From contig JAFGXH010000277.1 in assembly GCA_016936735.1 (NCBI GenBank), positions 1 to 36,820 on the forward strand: a DNA stretch of 36,820 bases, read 5' to 3'. Numbering within the stretch: the first letter of the stretch is position 1; each line of letters opens with the position of its first letter. The translations under genes and the position numbers were made by a program. Origin of the DNA: a bacterium. Lineage in GTDB: Bacteria > UBP6 > JAFGXH01. The notes below the pieces were generated by a model. That model was not told the DNA's origin and did not search any database. It worked only from the letters and a program-made list of their open reading frames with translations. Shown in pieces: positions 16,038-24,432 of the stretch.

Positions 16038-18128
16038 ATGTATCGTAATCTATTATTTGTTTTTATTTTATTTTTTATTTTTTCTGCCTGTAATGATAGG
16101 GAAGAAAATCCTGTTAGTGAAACTTGTAAAGTAAACAAGGATTGTAAAGCAGGAGAGACCTGTAATACAGATACAGGAGAATGTGAAATTCCTTGGGTTT
16201 GCACAACAAGTGAATCATGTTATGAAAAATTTCCAAGTGAGTGGAATGCAGAAACATCACCTGCAGTTTGTCAACAAGGTGTTTGTGTTGCAAAAGGTTG
16301 TACAACAAATGATGAGTGTGAAGCTGGAAAAATCTGTTCTGGTGGTTCTTGTGTTGAACCTGCAGATTGTTCACAAATAGCATCAGTAAAAATAACATCA
16401 TCATCACCTGTTTTAACACAAGGAAGCAGCAAACAATTAAATGCTGTTGCTCTTAATAGAAATGGTGTTGCTGTTGCTGTTGCAGATAACTCAATAACTT
16501 GGAGTAGCAGTAATGATTCTGTTGTTTCTGTAACAAATACAGGAAATGCAACAGGTGGTACAGAAAGCGGAACAGCAAATTTAGTTGCAAAACATGATGT
16601 TTGTCAAAAAGAGTCTCAAGCATTAGTAGTTCAGAATTTTGCACAACTTGAATCTGGAAAATTAAGAGTTATTGTTCGAAATATTGATGGTCAAGCAGTT
16701 TCTGGTGCAGAGGTTGTTGTTAATTCAACAAGAGAGACAACAGACTCAAATGGTTATATTGAGATTGATAATAGCGAATCAACAAATACTGTTTCTGTTT
16801 TTCATGCAGGTTATGAGTATGTAACAATAGCAGGAACATCTCAAAAAGATTTAGTTTTCTATTTATCAAAAGCATTAGATCAAACAAAAGCGGGTGGTTT
16901 CAAAGGTCAGTTTGACTTTAGCCAACTTCAAGGAGGAACTGTTAAATTAGGTCTTGCTGGAGCATCTCTCCCTGGAAATATAATGGATCTTGCATTTGAT
17001 GTTCTTCTTGGTGAAACAATACAGACTCATGTAAAAATCGCTACAATTGATGATAACTATCCAATTCCATCAGCTCTTGTTGCAATAGTTGGGGATAATG
17101 TTGTTTCTGATAAATATCGTGCAACAGGTTTGGAGGGACAAAGAGCATTTTGGGGATGGGGTGGAAAACTTGATTTCTCAGCAATGGTTATTATTTTAAC
17201 TGATGCTCTTGGTGGAGGAATGGAAAATCTTGATATAGGTGGAATTTTAACTCAGATTATTCCTTATGTTGATGATTTTGGTCATGCTTTAGAGTTAAAT
17301 CAGACAGTTTCTACTTGTAATAAAATTACTGATGTAAATGATATCAATGGAAATGGTTCAACATCTGATTTAATTCCAGATTTTGAAAATAGTAGTTGCT
17401 TTCCTGAGAAAAATCTCTCATTATCACAACCACTTTCAAAAAAATCAACAGTTAAACTTCCTAAACTTCCAATGATGGAGGGAAATTATGCTGATTTAGC
17501 AGTATTATTAAATGCATCAATAGTTGAAGGACAAGGAATGATTCCTATGGGAATTAGTGCTGGTGCAAGTGAGAAAGATGCCAATGAGTTAGTAACAGGT
17601 ATTGTACCTGATGTTCATTTAGCCTCTGCACCACAATATAATGGTTTAGAGGGAACTGACTCTATTGTTGTTGCATTTACACTTCCTGTTGCAGGTGCAG
17701 CATTTGGTGAAAGTGAGTCTCTTCCTGTAAAAATGTCTGGAATTGTTAAATATTATGAAAAAGGTAATATTGGTGAAACAGTTGACATGTCTTCTCAAAC
17801 ATTTTTAAATGTTGCAGATCAAGCATCATTAAATGGAACAACAGTTCAATCTCCTGCTATTTCTGGAGCAAATGGTTATAGAATTCAAATAACATCATCC
17901 TCTATTAATAGAGATTGGATTATTTACTCTTCAACACCAAATATCTCAATTCCAACAGAAACACCAGCATCTTTTGGAACAGATTATAGTACAATTTTAT
18001 ATCAAGCTATATCTCTAAAAAATGGTACATCCCCATTAACACTTGAAGATATTTTTGGTTTTAATAGCACAAATATGGATAATTTAATAAAATATATTAT
18101 AGCATTTAGTGCTTTTGAGATTCAGTAA
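16038..18128 (+). CDS. Large Cys-rich surface lipoprotein
   Basis: 696-aa exported lipoprotein of unknown function. The lipobox FSAC puts the lipidated Cys at residue 18. Residues 30-115 hold a cysteine-rich region with repeats such as CKVNKDCKAGETC and CTTNDECEAGKICSGGSC, a disulfide-knot pattern common in myxobacterial lipoproteins. Next are a bacterial Ig-like (BIG2-type) domain around ASVKITSSSPVLTQGSSKQLN to SVTNTGNATG, and a carboxypeptidase-regulatory-like fold around SGKLRVIVRNIDGQAVSGAEV to KDLVFYLSK. The remaining ~400 residues are Gly- and Ser-rich and unrecognised. The ribosome site GGAGGGG is strong. It follows the clostripain gene but has its own promoter. It may be a surface adhesin or structural protein; this is inference from the domains only. 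Confidence 0.8.
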   Translation: MYRNLLFVFILFFIFSACNDREENPVSETCKVNKDCKAGETCNTDTGECEIPWVCTTSESCYEKFPSEWNAETSPAVCQQGVCVAKGCTTNDECEAGKICSGGSCVEPADCSQIASVKITSSSPVLTQGSSKQLNAVALNRNGVAVAVADNSITWSSSNDSVVSVTNTGNATGGTESGTANLVAKHDVCQKESQALVVQNFAQLESGKLRVIVRNIDGQAVSGAEVVVNSTRETTDSNGYIEIDNSESTNTVSVFHAGYEYVTIAGTSQKDLVFYLSKALDQTKAGGFKGQFDFSQLQGGTVKLGLAGASLPGNIMDLAFDVLLGETIQTHVKIATIDDNYPIPSALVAIVGDNVVSDKYRATGLEGQRAFWGWGGKLDFSAMVIILTDALGGGMENLDIGGILTQIIPYVDDFGHALELNQTVSTCNKITDVNDINGNGSTSDLIPDFENSSCFPEKNLSLSQPLSKKSTVKLPKLPMMEGNYADLAVLLNASIVEGQGMIPMGISAGASEKDANELVTGIVPDVHLASAPQYNGLEGTDSIVVAFTLPVAGAAFGESESLPVKMSGIVKYYEKGNIGETVDMSSQTFLNVADQASLNGTTVQSPAISGANGYRIQITSSSINRDWIIYSSTPNISIPTETPASFGTDYSTILYQAISLKNGTSPLTLEDIFGFNSTNMDNLIKYIIAFSAFEIQ

Positions 18129-18164
18129 TTTTTTTTAAATTGATTTATGAGAAATTAGTAAATG

Positions 18165-19142
18165 CTATATATTGTATCTTTTTCTTGCAGAGTTAATAAT
18201 TTTACCTAAAAGGGTTTTGAAATCAATTCCTTTTAATGAGGCCATAATTGGTAAATCTGAATGACTATAGTGTAATCCTGGTAGAGGATTTATCTCTATA
18301 AAATTTGCTTCACCATTCTCATTTAGTCTTACATCAACTCTTCCACCATCTTTACACTCAAGAGCTTTATAGGCATCAAGTGCAACTTTTATTGCTTTTT
18401 GAGCATCACTATCCTCTGTTAATTCATAACGAACTTTCTCCTCTGAATACTCTTTAGCCTCATAAGTATAAACACCAGCATGAGATTTATCCATAACTAA
18501 AACCTCCATACAGGCAATGACCTCAGTATCTTTTCCTGAACCAACAAATCCAACTGTAAACTCTCTTCCAGGAAGATATCTTTCAACCAATGCTGGTTGA
18601 TCAAACTCATCTAATACATATTGACAAGCTCTTTTTAAGTCATCAAAATTTTCAACTTTTGAATTAGGGTGAATTCCCTTACTTGTTCCCTCTGCAATTG
18701 GTTTTACAAATAATGGATACTCAAGTTTTACATTATTAATATCCTCTATTTTAGAAACAACTGCAAATTTAGGTGTTGCAATATTATAGTTTATTAGAAT
18801 CTGTTTACAAATAGCTTTATGCATTGCAACAGATAAAAGAAGTGGATGAGAGAATACACAAGGAATTTGATAAGCCATAAGAAGAGCAGGAATTTGACTC
18901 TCTCTACTATAACCAAAACGTCCTTCAGCAATATTAAAAACTAAATCCCAGCGTTTTCCACAACTCAATGCCTCAACAAGAGCAAAAATATGCCCTACTC
19001 GTTCTGTTTCATACCCTAAATCTTGAAGAGTTTTCTCAATCTCTTCAATTGTTTCCTCTCTATCAAATTCAGCTGCCTCTTCTGGAGAAAGACCCATTTT
19101 AATATACTCCGATTTTAAATCAAAAGTTAACCCAATTTTCAT
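18165..19142 (-). CDS. ATP-grasp ligase, D-alanine-D-alanine-ligase-like (atypical)
   Basis: 325-aa ATP-grasp protein with the Ddl-like layout: N-terminal Rossmann-like part (MKIGLTFDLKSE), LVFNIAEGRFGYSRESQIPALL, the ATP-binding region YPLFVKPIAEGTSKGI, EFTVGFVG, and the metal-binding C-terminal FIEINPLPGLH. It joins a carboxylate to an amine using ATP. Two motifs differ from canonical Ddl: GxxGED becomes GRFGYSRESQ, and the usual EINTxPG becomes EINPLPG. The substrate may therefore not be D-Ala-D-Ala; related enzymes are routinely labelled Ddl without proof. No mur genes are adjacent. A strong AAGGAG ribosome site lies inside the end of a 41-codon ORF that overlaps this start by ATGA, suggesting coupled translation. 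It converges with the lipoprotein gene (36-bp gap). Confidence 0.82.
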   Translation of the reverse strand: MKIGLTFDLKSEYIKMGLSPEEAAEFDREETIEEIEKTLQDLGYETERVGHIFALVEALSCGKRWDLVFNIAEGRFGYSRESQIPALLMAYQIPCVFSHPLLLSVAMHKAICKQILINYNIATPKFAVVSKIEDINNVKLEYPLFVKPIAEGTSKGIHPNSKVENFDDLKRACQYVLDEFDQPALVERYLPGREFTVGFVGSGKDTEVIACMEVLVMDKSHAGVYTYEAKEYSEEKVRYELTEDSDAQKAIKVALDAYKALECKDGGRVDVRLNENGEANFIEINPLPGLHYSHSDLPIMASLKGIDFKTLLGKIINSARKRYNI

Positions 19143-19264
19143 AATAGCTCCTTATAAAATAGGAATTTTTCAAATTGTTTCTGTATTTTTAAATGAATTT
19201 TCGAAATGGTTTTAGAAGGAGGTTCATCTTCAATAATTAAAAAATCTGGAGGCTCTTCTTTCAT
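19139..19264 (-). CDS. Putative 41-aa protein coupled to the ATP-grasp ligase
   Basis: Not in the ORF track. Reading the minus strand from the ATG at 19264 gives MKEEPPDFLIIEDEPPSKTI... and ends ...FEKFLFYKELL, with TGA overlapping the ATP-grasp ATG as ATGA. The N-terminal half is acidic with two E(E/D)xPP segments (EEPPDF and EDEPPS); the C-terminal half is basic and looks helical. No signal peptide or Cys is present. The ribosome site is weak (GTGG), which lowers confidence, but the exact 4-base stop/start overlap is typical of real operon partners. Options are a small regulator or subunit, a peptide substrate of the ATP-grasp enzyme, a leader ORF, or chance. Confidence 0.45.
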   Translation of the reverse strand: MKEEPPDFLIIEDEPPSKTISKIHLKIQKQFEKFLFYKELL

Positions 19265-19711
19265 ATAAAACCACAAAAAATTATAAAATAAATAAACTCT
19301 TTTTAAGAAAAAATCAAGTGTTTTTTTTTACAATATTTTGGAAAAAATATAGTTAAGTTTGATAGATTTTCTTTTCTTTAATAGAGTAAATATAAGCAAA
19401 GTGAGAGATTTGTCGATAAATATCAGCAATAGGATTTTTATAATTTGCCATTTGTATATTGTGTATTGAAAATGGTTTTTCAAAATTCTTTTTTTTTGTA
19501 ATTATCTTTTTTTATTGGGGTGGTAAAGATAAGATAAAACTATAGCAATCACTATTAATCTAAAACAAGTACTGTTATTTAAAAAATAGAGTTATATTTG
19601 TAGCTAAATTGATAAAATTTTGAATTTTTATATTTGCTAGATTTGATTCTTGATATTTTAAATCTCTAGTTGTAGAATATACTGTTTAATTATCTTTAAG
19701 AGGGAGTTTAT
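19265..19711. other. 447-bp gap without a confident gene
   Basis: Divergent region between the 41-aa ORF (minus) and kbl (plus). It contains the kbl promoter at its right end. A minus-strand ORF of 32 codons (19353-19451, MANYKNPIADIYRQ...) occupies the least AT-rich part but has no ribosome site. No tRNA or strong terminator-like structure was found. It is long for this compact window and could hide a small RNA. Confidence 0.5.
19650..19678 (+). promoter_or_regulatory. Promoter for kbl
   Basis: TTGATA (19650-19655), a 17-bp spacer and TAGAAT (19673-19678), about 33 bp before the ATG. Confidence 0.65.
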
Positions 19712-20896
19712 ATGGGTCAGCTAGAAAAGTTTTTAACAGATAATCTTAATGAGCTTCATGAAAAAAATCTATACTTTGAACTAAAAGAGTTACAAGGTGC
19801 AGCAGCTAATCGAGTTACTATTGGTGGTAAAAGTTATGTCCAAATGTCATCTAATAACTATCTTGGTCTTGCAACTGACCCAGAGATGATAAAAGCTGCA
19901 AAAGAGGCTCTTGATAAGTATGGAGCAGGAACAGCAGCTGTTAGAACAATAACAGGTACAATGGATCTGCATACAGAGCTTGAGAATCATATTGCTAAAT
20001 TCAAACATACAGAGGCTGCTCTTGTTCTTCAATCAGGTTACACCGCAAATGTTGGTGTTGTTACTGGTTTAATGAATAAAAACGATTTAATTATATCTGA
20101 TGAACTAAATCATGCCTCAATTATAGATGGAATTAGACTTACAGGAGCCTCTAAATATATCTACAAACATAAAGATATGGAAGATTTAGAGAGAGGATTA
20201 AAAGAGGCTCAAGAAAAGGGGTATGGTAAAATCCTTGTTGTAACTGATGGAGTTTTTAGTATGGATGGTGATATTGCACCACTTCCAAATATTGTTGAAC
20301 TTAAAGATAAATATGGTGTTATGATGATGGTTGATGATGCTCACTCTAGTGGCGTTTTAGGTAAAGCGGGACGTGGAACTGTAGATCATTTTAATTTGAA
20401 TGGGAAAGTGGAGATTCAAATTGGAACATTGTCAAAAGCTATAGGTGTTCTTGGTGGTTATGTTGCTGGTTCAAAAGATTTAAGGAATTGGCTTATCAAT
20501 AGATGTCGACCTTTTCTTTTCTCTTCATCACATCCACTTAGTATAACTGCTGCTGCACTTAAAGCCTTCCAAATTCTTGAACAACAGCCTGAAAGGATTG
20601 AAAAACTTTGGAGTAATGCAAGATATTTTAAAAAAGGACTTCAAGATTTAGGGTTTGATACAGGTTTTAGTGAAACTCCAATAACTCCTGTTATTGCTGG
20701 TTCTCCAGAAAAGGCAAAACTTCTTGGAAAAAAACTTTTTGAAAATGGGGTTTTTGCAACTCCTATTGTTTTTCCAACTGTTCCAATGGATAAATGCCGA
20801 GTTAGAACAATTGTTATGGCAACTCATACTAAAGAGGATTTAGATTTATCACTTGAGGCATTTAAAAAAGTTGGTAAAGAGCTTGGATTAATTTAA
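19712..20896 (+). CDS. kbl: Glycine C-acetyltransferase (2-amino-3-ketobutyrate CoA ligase)
   Basis: PLP enzyme of the alpha-oxoamine synthase family, interconverting 2-amino-3-ketobutyrate plus CoA with glycine plus acetyl-CoA in threonine breakdown. The 394-aa length fits. Visible motifs are SSNNYLGLATDPEMI, GAGTAAVRTITGTMDLH, VDDAHSSGVLG, the PLP-lysine segment GTLSKAIGVLGG, and RTIVMATHTKEDL near the C-terminus. Sequence style is closest to Kbl rather than BioF or serine palmitoyltransferase, but these paralogues overlap in motif content. The usual partner tdh (threonine dehydrogenase) is not next to it, so the exact substrate is less certain than the family. The ribosome site is GAGGGAG. 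It converges with nfu with only 9 bp between stops and no terminator visible. Confidence 0.85.
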   Translation: MGQLEKFLTDNLNELHEKNLYFELKELQGAAANRVTIGGKSYVQMSSNNYLGLATDPEMIKAAKEALDKYGAGTAAVRTITGTMDLHTELENHIAKFKHTEAALVLQSGYTANVGVVTGLMNKNDLIISDELNHASIIDGIRLTGASKYIYKHKDMEDLERGLKEAQEKGYGKILVVTDGVFSMDGDIAPLPNIVELKDKYGVMMMVDDAHSSGVLGKAGRGTVDHFNLNGKVEIQIGTLSKAIGVLGGYVAGSKDLRNWLINRCRPFLFSSSHPLSITAAALKAFQILEQQPERIEKLWSNARYFKKGLQDLGFDTGFSETPITPVIAGSPEKAKLLGKKLFENGVFATPIVFPTVPMDKCRVRTIVMATHTKEDLDLSLEAFKKVGKELGLI

Positions 20897-20905
20897 TAAT
20901 ATATA

Positions 20906-21484
20906 TCAATACCAACCAGATTCATCTAAAACAACCTCAACATTAGGATACTTATCACCAACTACCATCTGAATATATTGAAGAGTACCTAATGATGCAC
21001 TTGGGCAACTATGACAAGCCCCTTGATAACTGATTGTTAAAACATTATCACTAAAATCAACAATATCAACATCCCCCCCATCACCCTGAAGTGCTGGTCT
21101 TATTGATTCATCTAAAAGAGCATCAATCTCTCTTAACTCCTCTGGAAGATTTGATTTGTCTAATTTAGCTCGCTCTTTAATTTGCTCCTCTTTCTGCTCG
21201 ATATTTGGATTGTGTTCATCCATTTTATCATAAAGAGTATCCATTATTTTCTCTTCAATATCAATCCATCTAACTTCACTACTTTTAGTTACTGTGATTG
21301 TATTATCAAAAAAATGAACCTGTTTTACACCATCTATTGCAAAAAGGTATGCTGCAAGAGGTGAATTGCACTCATTGAGTGAAAAATATGTTACTTTCCC
21401 TTCAATAATAACATCTCTATTCATAACAAACTTTAATGCACTTGGATTTGGTGTCAATTGTACAATTACCTGTAAATCACTCAT
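20906..21484 (-). CDS. nfu: Nfu-type Fe-S cluster scaffold/carrier
   Basis: 192-aa protein with two parts. Residues 1-90 match an Nfu N-terminal domain (VQLTPNPSALKFVMNRDV, VKQVHFFDNTITVTK), and residues 115-192 a NifU C-terminal domain (LLDESIRPALQGDGGDVDIVDF) carrying the CxxC cluster ligands in CHSCPSASLG. It accepts Fe-S clusters from the SUF scaffold and passes them to apo-proteins. It is last in the rrf2-sufBCDSU run, 77 bp after sufU, with its own GGAGAG ribosome site. The fusion of both Nfu domains resembles mitochondrial and alphaproteobacterial Nfu more than the short Firmicute form. Confidence 0.92.
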   Translation of the reverse strand: MSDLQVIVQLTPNPSALKFVMNRDVIIEGKVTYFSLNECNSPLAAYLFAIDGVKQVHFFDNTITVTKSSEVRWIDIEEKIMDTLYDKMDEHNPNIEQKEEQIKERAKLDKSNLPEELREIDALLDESIRPALQGDGGDVDIVDFSDNVLTISYQGACHSCPSASLGTLQYIQMVVGDKYPNVEVVLDESGWY

Positions 21485-21561
21485 CTTAACTCTCCTAATA
21501 ATGAGTTTATAACTTTATATTTACTACTAATAAATTTTTACTTAAAAAAAATAAAAAAATT

Positions 21562-21990
21562 TTATTCAGAAACAGGAGTCTCAATTGCCTGCTTCATTGT
21601 GTGCCAAGATATTGTTGCACATTTAATTCTTGCTGGATAATCTTTAACTCCAGAGAGAACAGATATTTTACCTAACTCTTTTAAATCACCTTCAGATAAT
21701 GTCATATAGTCATGAAACTTTTTTATTATAGAGTCAGCCTCTTCAACTGTTTTATTTTTTAAAGACTCTGTCATTAATGATGCAGATGCTTTTGATATTG
21801 CACACCCTTCACCCTCAAAAAAAACATTTTTAATAACATTATCCTCAATTGTTAAATATATAAAGTAGTGGTCTCCACATAAAGGATTAAATCCCTCTGC
21901 CCAATGTGTAAAGCTCTCTGGTTTTCCAAAGTTTTTAGGGCTTTTATTATGTGAAAGAATCACCTGTTGATATAACTCATTTTGATTCAT
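21562..21990 (-). CDS. sufU: SufU-type sulfur transfer / Fe-S scaffold protein
   Basis: 142-aa protein that takes persulfide sulfur from SufS and hands it to the SufBCD scaffold. The three conserved Cys ligands are visible in NPLCGDHYF, GEGCAISKASASL and RIKCATISWHT, as is the SufU-specific extended spacing between the second and third Cys. The Asp following the first Cys (CGD) is present. It is located 10 bp after sufS, with an AGGAGA ribosome site. IscU is the alternative, but the partner genes and LSGVKDYPARIKC fit SufU. Confidence 0.94.
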   Translation of the reverse strand: MNQNELYQQVILSHNKSPKNFGKPESFTHWAEGFNPLCGDHYFIYLTIEDNVIKNVFFEGEGCAISKASASLMTESLKNKTVEEADSIIKKFHDYMTLSEGDLKELGKISVLSGVKDYPARIKCATISWHTMKQAIETPVSE

Positions 21991-22000
21991 CTATAATCTC

Positions 22001-23221
22001 CTACTCAAAAATAGATTGAACATATAAAATCCCATCAACCAATCTATCAATATCTGTTTTTGTGTTATAAAAAGAGATAGAGGCTCTTGTTGTTGCAGGA
22101 ATTTTAAAAAACTCCATAACAGGTTGTGCACAATGATGTCCTGTTCTTACTGCAATTCCTTTTGAATCTAAAAGAGAGCCAACATCATGTGGATGAATTC
22201 CATTTAAAACAAAAGAGATTACTGAAGATTTATCTGGAGATGTTCCAACTACTCTAAGATTTTTTATCTCACTAAGCTTTTGAGTCCCATATTGAAGTAG
22301 TTCATGTTCATACTCTTCAATATTTTTTAGTCCAATACTATTTATATAATCTATTGCAGCACCAAGAGCAATAACTCCAGCAATATCTGGAGTACCGGCT
22401 TCAAAACGGTATGGAATTGTGTTATATATTGTTTTATCAAATCTAACAGATGCAATCATATCTCCACCACCATCAATAGGAGGCATCTTCTCTAGCAACT
22501 GTTTTTTTGCATATAACACACCAACACCAGTTGGACCAAACATTTTATGAGCAGAGAAGGCAATAAAATCTATATCCAATTTTTTAACATCAATTGTTAT
22601 ATGGGCAATAGCCTGTGCAGCATCAATTAAAACAGGAATATTTTTACTATGTGCTATTTCAACTATTTTATCAACAGGATTTATTGTTCCTAAAGCGTTT
22701 GAAAGGTAGGTGATTGATACTAATTTTGTTTTCTCTGTTATTAAACTCTCTAAATGCTCTAAATCAAGAACACCTCTTTCATCCATTTGAGCAACTTTTA
22801 AAACAATACTCTTTCTATCTCTTAGCATCTGCCAAGGAACAATATTTGAGTGATGTTCCATTTGAGATATAATAACCTCATCTCCACTCTCTAAAAGAGA
22901 GCCAAAACTTTGAGCAACAAAATTGATTGCACCTGTTGTTCCTTTAGTAAAAATAGTCTCCCAAGTTGAATTACCATGGAGATAGTTTTTTACTTTATCT
23001 CTTACCTCTTCAAAATATGTTGTTGCCTGTTGGCTTAAAAAATGAACTCCTCTATGAATATTTGATGTTTCATAAAGATAGTGTTTAGAAAGTCTATCAA
23101 TGACATATTTTGGTTTTAATGTTGTTGCTGCATTATCAAGATATACAAGTGGATAACCATTTATTTCTGTCTCTAAAATAGGGAAATCTTCTCTTATTTT
23201 TGCTAATATATTACTATCCAT
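22001..23221 (-). CDS. sufS: Cysteine desulfurase SufS
   Basis: 406-aa PLP enzyme of the group II (SufS/CsdA) desulfurases, which converts cysteine to alanine and carries a persulfide for cluster assembly. Visible motifs are YLDNAATTLKP near residue 30, the His in QMEHHSNIVPWQ, DAAQAIAH, the PLP lysine in FSAHKMFGPTGVG, and the catalytic Cys in RTGHHCAQPVM. The RxGHHCA context is typical of SufS, whose loop is shorter than in IscS. It starts 3 bp after the sufD stop, and both form part of the suf operon. Confidence 0.96.
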   Translation of the reverse strand: MDSNILAKIREDFPILETEINGYPLVYLDNAATTLKPKYVIDRLSKHYLYETSNIHRGVHFLSQQATTYFEEVRDKVKNYLHGNSTWETIFTKGTTGAINFVAQSFGSLLESGDEVIISQMEHHSNIVPWQMLRDRKSIVLKVAQMDERGVLDLEHLESLITEKTKLVSITYLSNALGTINPVDKIVEIAHSKNIPVLIDAAQAIAHITIDVKKLDIDFIAFSAHKMFGPTGVGVLYAKKQLLEKMPPIDGGGDMIASVRFDKTIYNTIPYRFEAGTPDIAGVIALGAAIDYINSIGLKNIEEYEHELLQYGTQKLSEIKNLRVVGTSPDKSSVISFVLNGIHPHDVGSLLDSKGIAVRTGHHCAQPVMEFFKIPATTRASISFYNTKTDIDRLVDGILYVQSIFE

Positions 23222-23224
23222 TGT

Positions 23225-24418
23225 TTAAACTTCCCAAAAATATGAATTAAGTATAACCTCTATATAATTTTTAATAAGAGGCTGTTCTATTTTATTTAAT
23301 GCCTCATCTGCAAAAGCTTTTGAAACCATTTTTGTTGCAACATCTTTTGAAACTCCTCTTGTTTGAAGATAGAAAAGCTCCTCTTTATTTATTTGACCGC
23401 TGGTTGCACCATGAGAGCATTTAACATCATCTGCATCAATTTCAAGTTGAGGTTTTGTATAAATAGTTGCCCTATTACTTAACATTAAATTCTGATTAAG
23501 CTGTTTTGAAAATGATTGTTGAGCATCTCTTAAAACAGATACTTTTCCATTAAAAATAGCAGTTGAGCTATCTTTTAGTAACCCTTTAAAAAACTGTTCA
23601 CTCTCTGTGTTTGGAGATTGATGATAAACAGATACCTGATTATCAACATGGTTATTCCCTTTTGAAGCATATATTGCAGAGATGTTTGTTTTTGCATATC
23701 TCTCATTAAGAAAAACAGATAGTTCATGTCTTGAGAAAGGGGAGTCTCCTTGAAAAAGAAAAGCATTGAATATTGAGTTCTCTTTTTGTAATATTTTGGT
23801 AACACCAAGATGTGTTCCATTTTTCTCATGTTTAACTCTATAGTAGTTAAGAGTAGAGTTTTTTTCAAGAATAATATCACTTACAGGTGTTGATAAAAAA
23901 TCCTCTCTATAAGATATATGTGTCTCTAAAAGAGAGCAATTGCTGTTTTCAAGTCCAAAAAATATAACTCTTGGTGATGAAAGTATTGGAGTATCTATTT
24001 TTTTATTTTCACCATAAAAAATGAGTTGAATTAAAGATCTGTTTGATGTTTTACTCTCAATATAAACTCCACTTTCAGAGAAAACTCTATTTAAATTATC
24101 AACAAATGTTGAATCCGATTCTGGAATTTGAAAACTACTCTCTATCCGTTCGGGATATCTTAAAAAAGCCTGATTGAGAGGTAAAATAGTAAAATTTTCA
24201 TGAAATTTGCTATCTTTTATTGATAGTACTCCATCAATAAAAACAACAACAGCATCACCAATAAACTCTTTCTTTTTAAAATCGGAATTTATAAAGTGAT
24301 GATGATCCTCTTGAACAATTTGGAACTCTTTCTCTTTCAAAAATGAGATATCACTATATTTCCAGCTCTCATTTTTTCTATATTTTGGAAAATCGGAAAT
24401 TCTATCAATAAGTTTCAT
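23225..24418 (-). CDS. sufD: Fe-S assembly scaffold subunit SufD
   Basis: 397-aa member of the SufB/SufD family. The N-terminus has a helical opening (RNESWKYSDISFL) and the core is the expected right-handed beta-helix. Diagnostic C-terminal features are DDVKCSHGATSGQINKEELFYLQTRGVSKDVATKMVSKAFA, including the CSHGAT His/Cys segment, and a final helix. It forms the SufBC2D complex that assembles Fe-S clusters. It is less conserved than SufB, as is usual. It is 14 bp after sufC, with AAGGGG as ribosome site. Confidence 0.94.
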   Translation of the reverse strand: MKLIDRISDFPKYRKNESWKYSDISFLKEKEFQIVQEDHHHFINSDFKKKEFIGDAVVVFIDGVLSIKDSKFHENFTILPLNQAFLRYPERIESSFQIPESDSTFVDNLNRVFSESGVYIESKTSNRSLIQLIFYGENKKIDTPILSSPRVIFFGLENSNCSLLETHISYREDFLSTPVSDIILEKNSTLNYYRVKHEKNGTHLGVTKILQKENSIFNAFLFQGDSPFSRHELSVFLNERYAKTNISAIYASKGNNHVDNQVSVYHQSPNTESEQFFKGLLKDSSTAIFNGKVSVLRDAQQSFSKQLNQNLMLSNRATIYTKPQLEIDADDVKCSHGATSGQINKEELFYLQTRGVSKDVATKMVSKAFADEALNKIEQPLIKNYIEVILNSYFWEV

Positions 24419-24432
24419 TAAAAAACCCCTTT

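Noticed and set aside
15208-16419. His/Asn/Leu-rich minus-strand ORFs
   Set aside because: They are reverse readings of the Asp/Asn-rich repeats and the lipoprotein; composition and overlap mark them as shadows.
20897-20905. Bidirectional terminator between kbl and nfu
   Set aside because: Only 9 bp separate the stops and no hairpin is visible.
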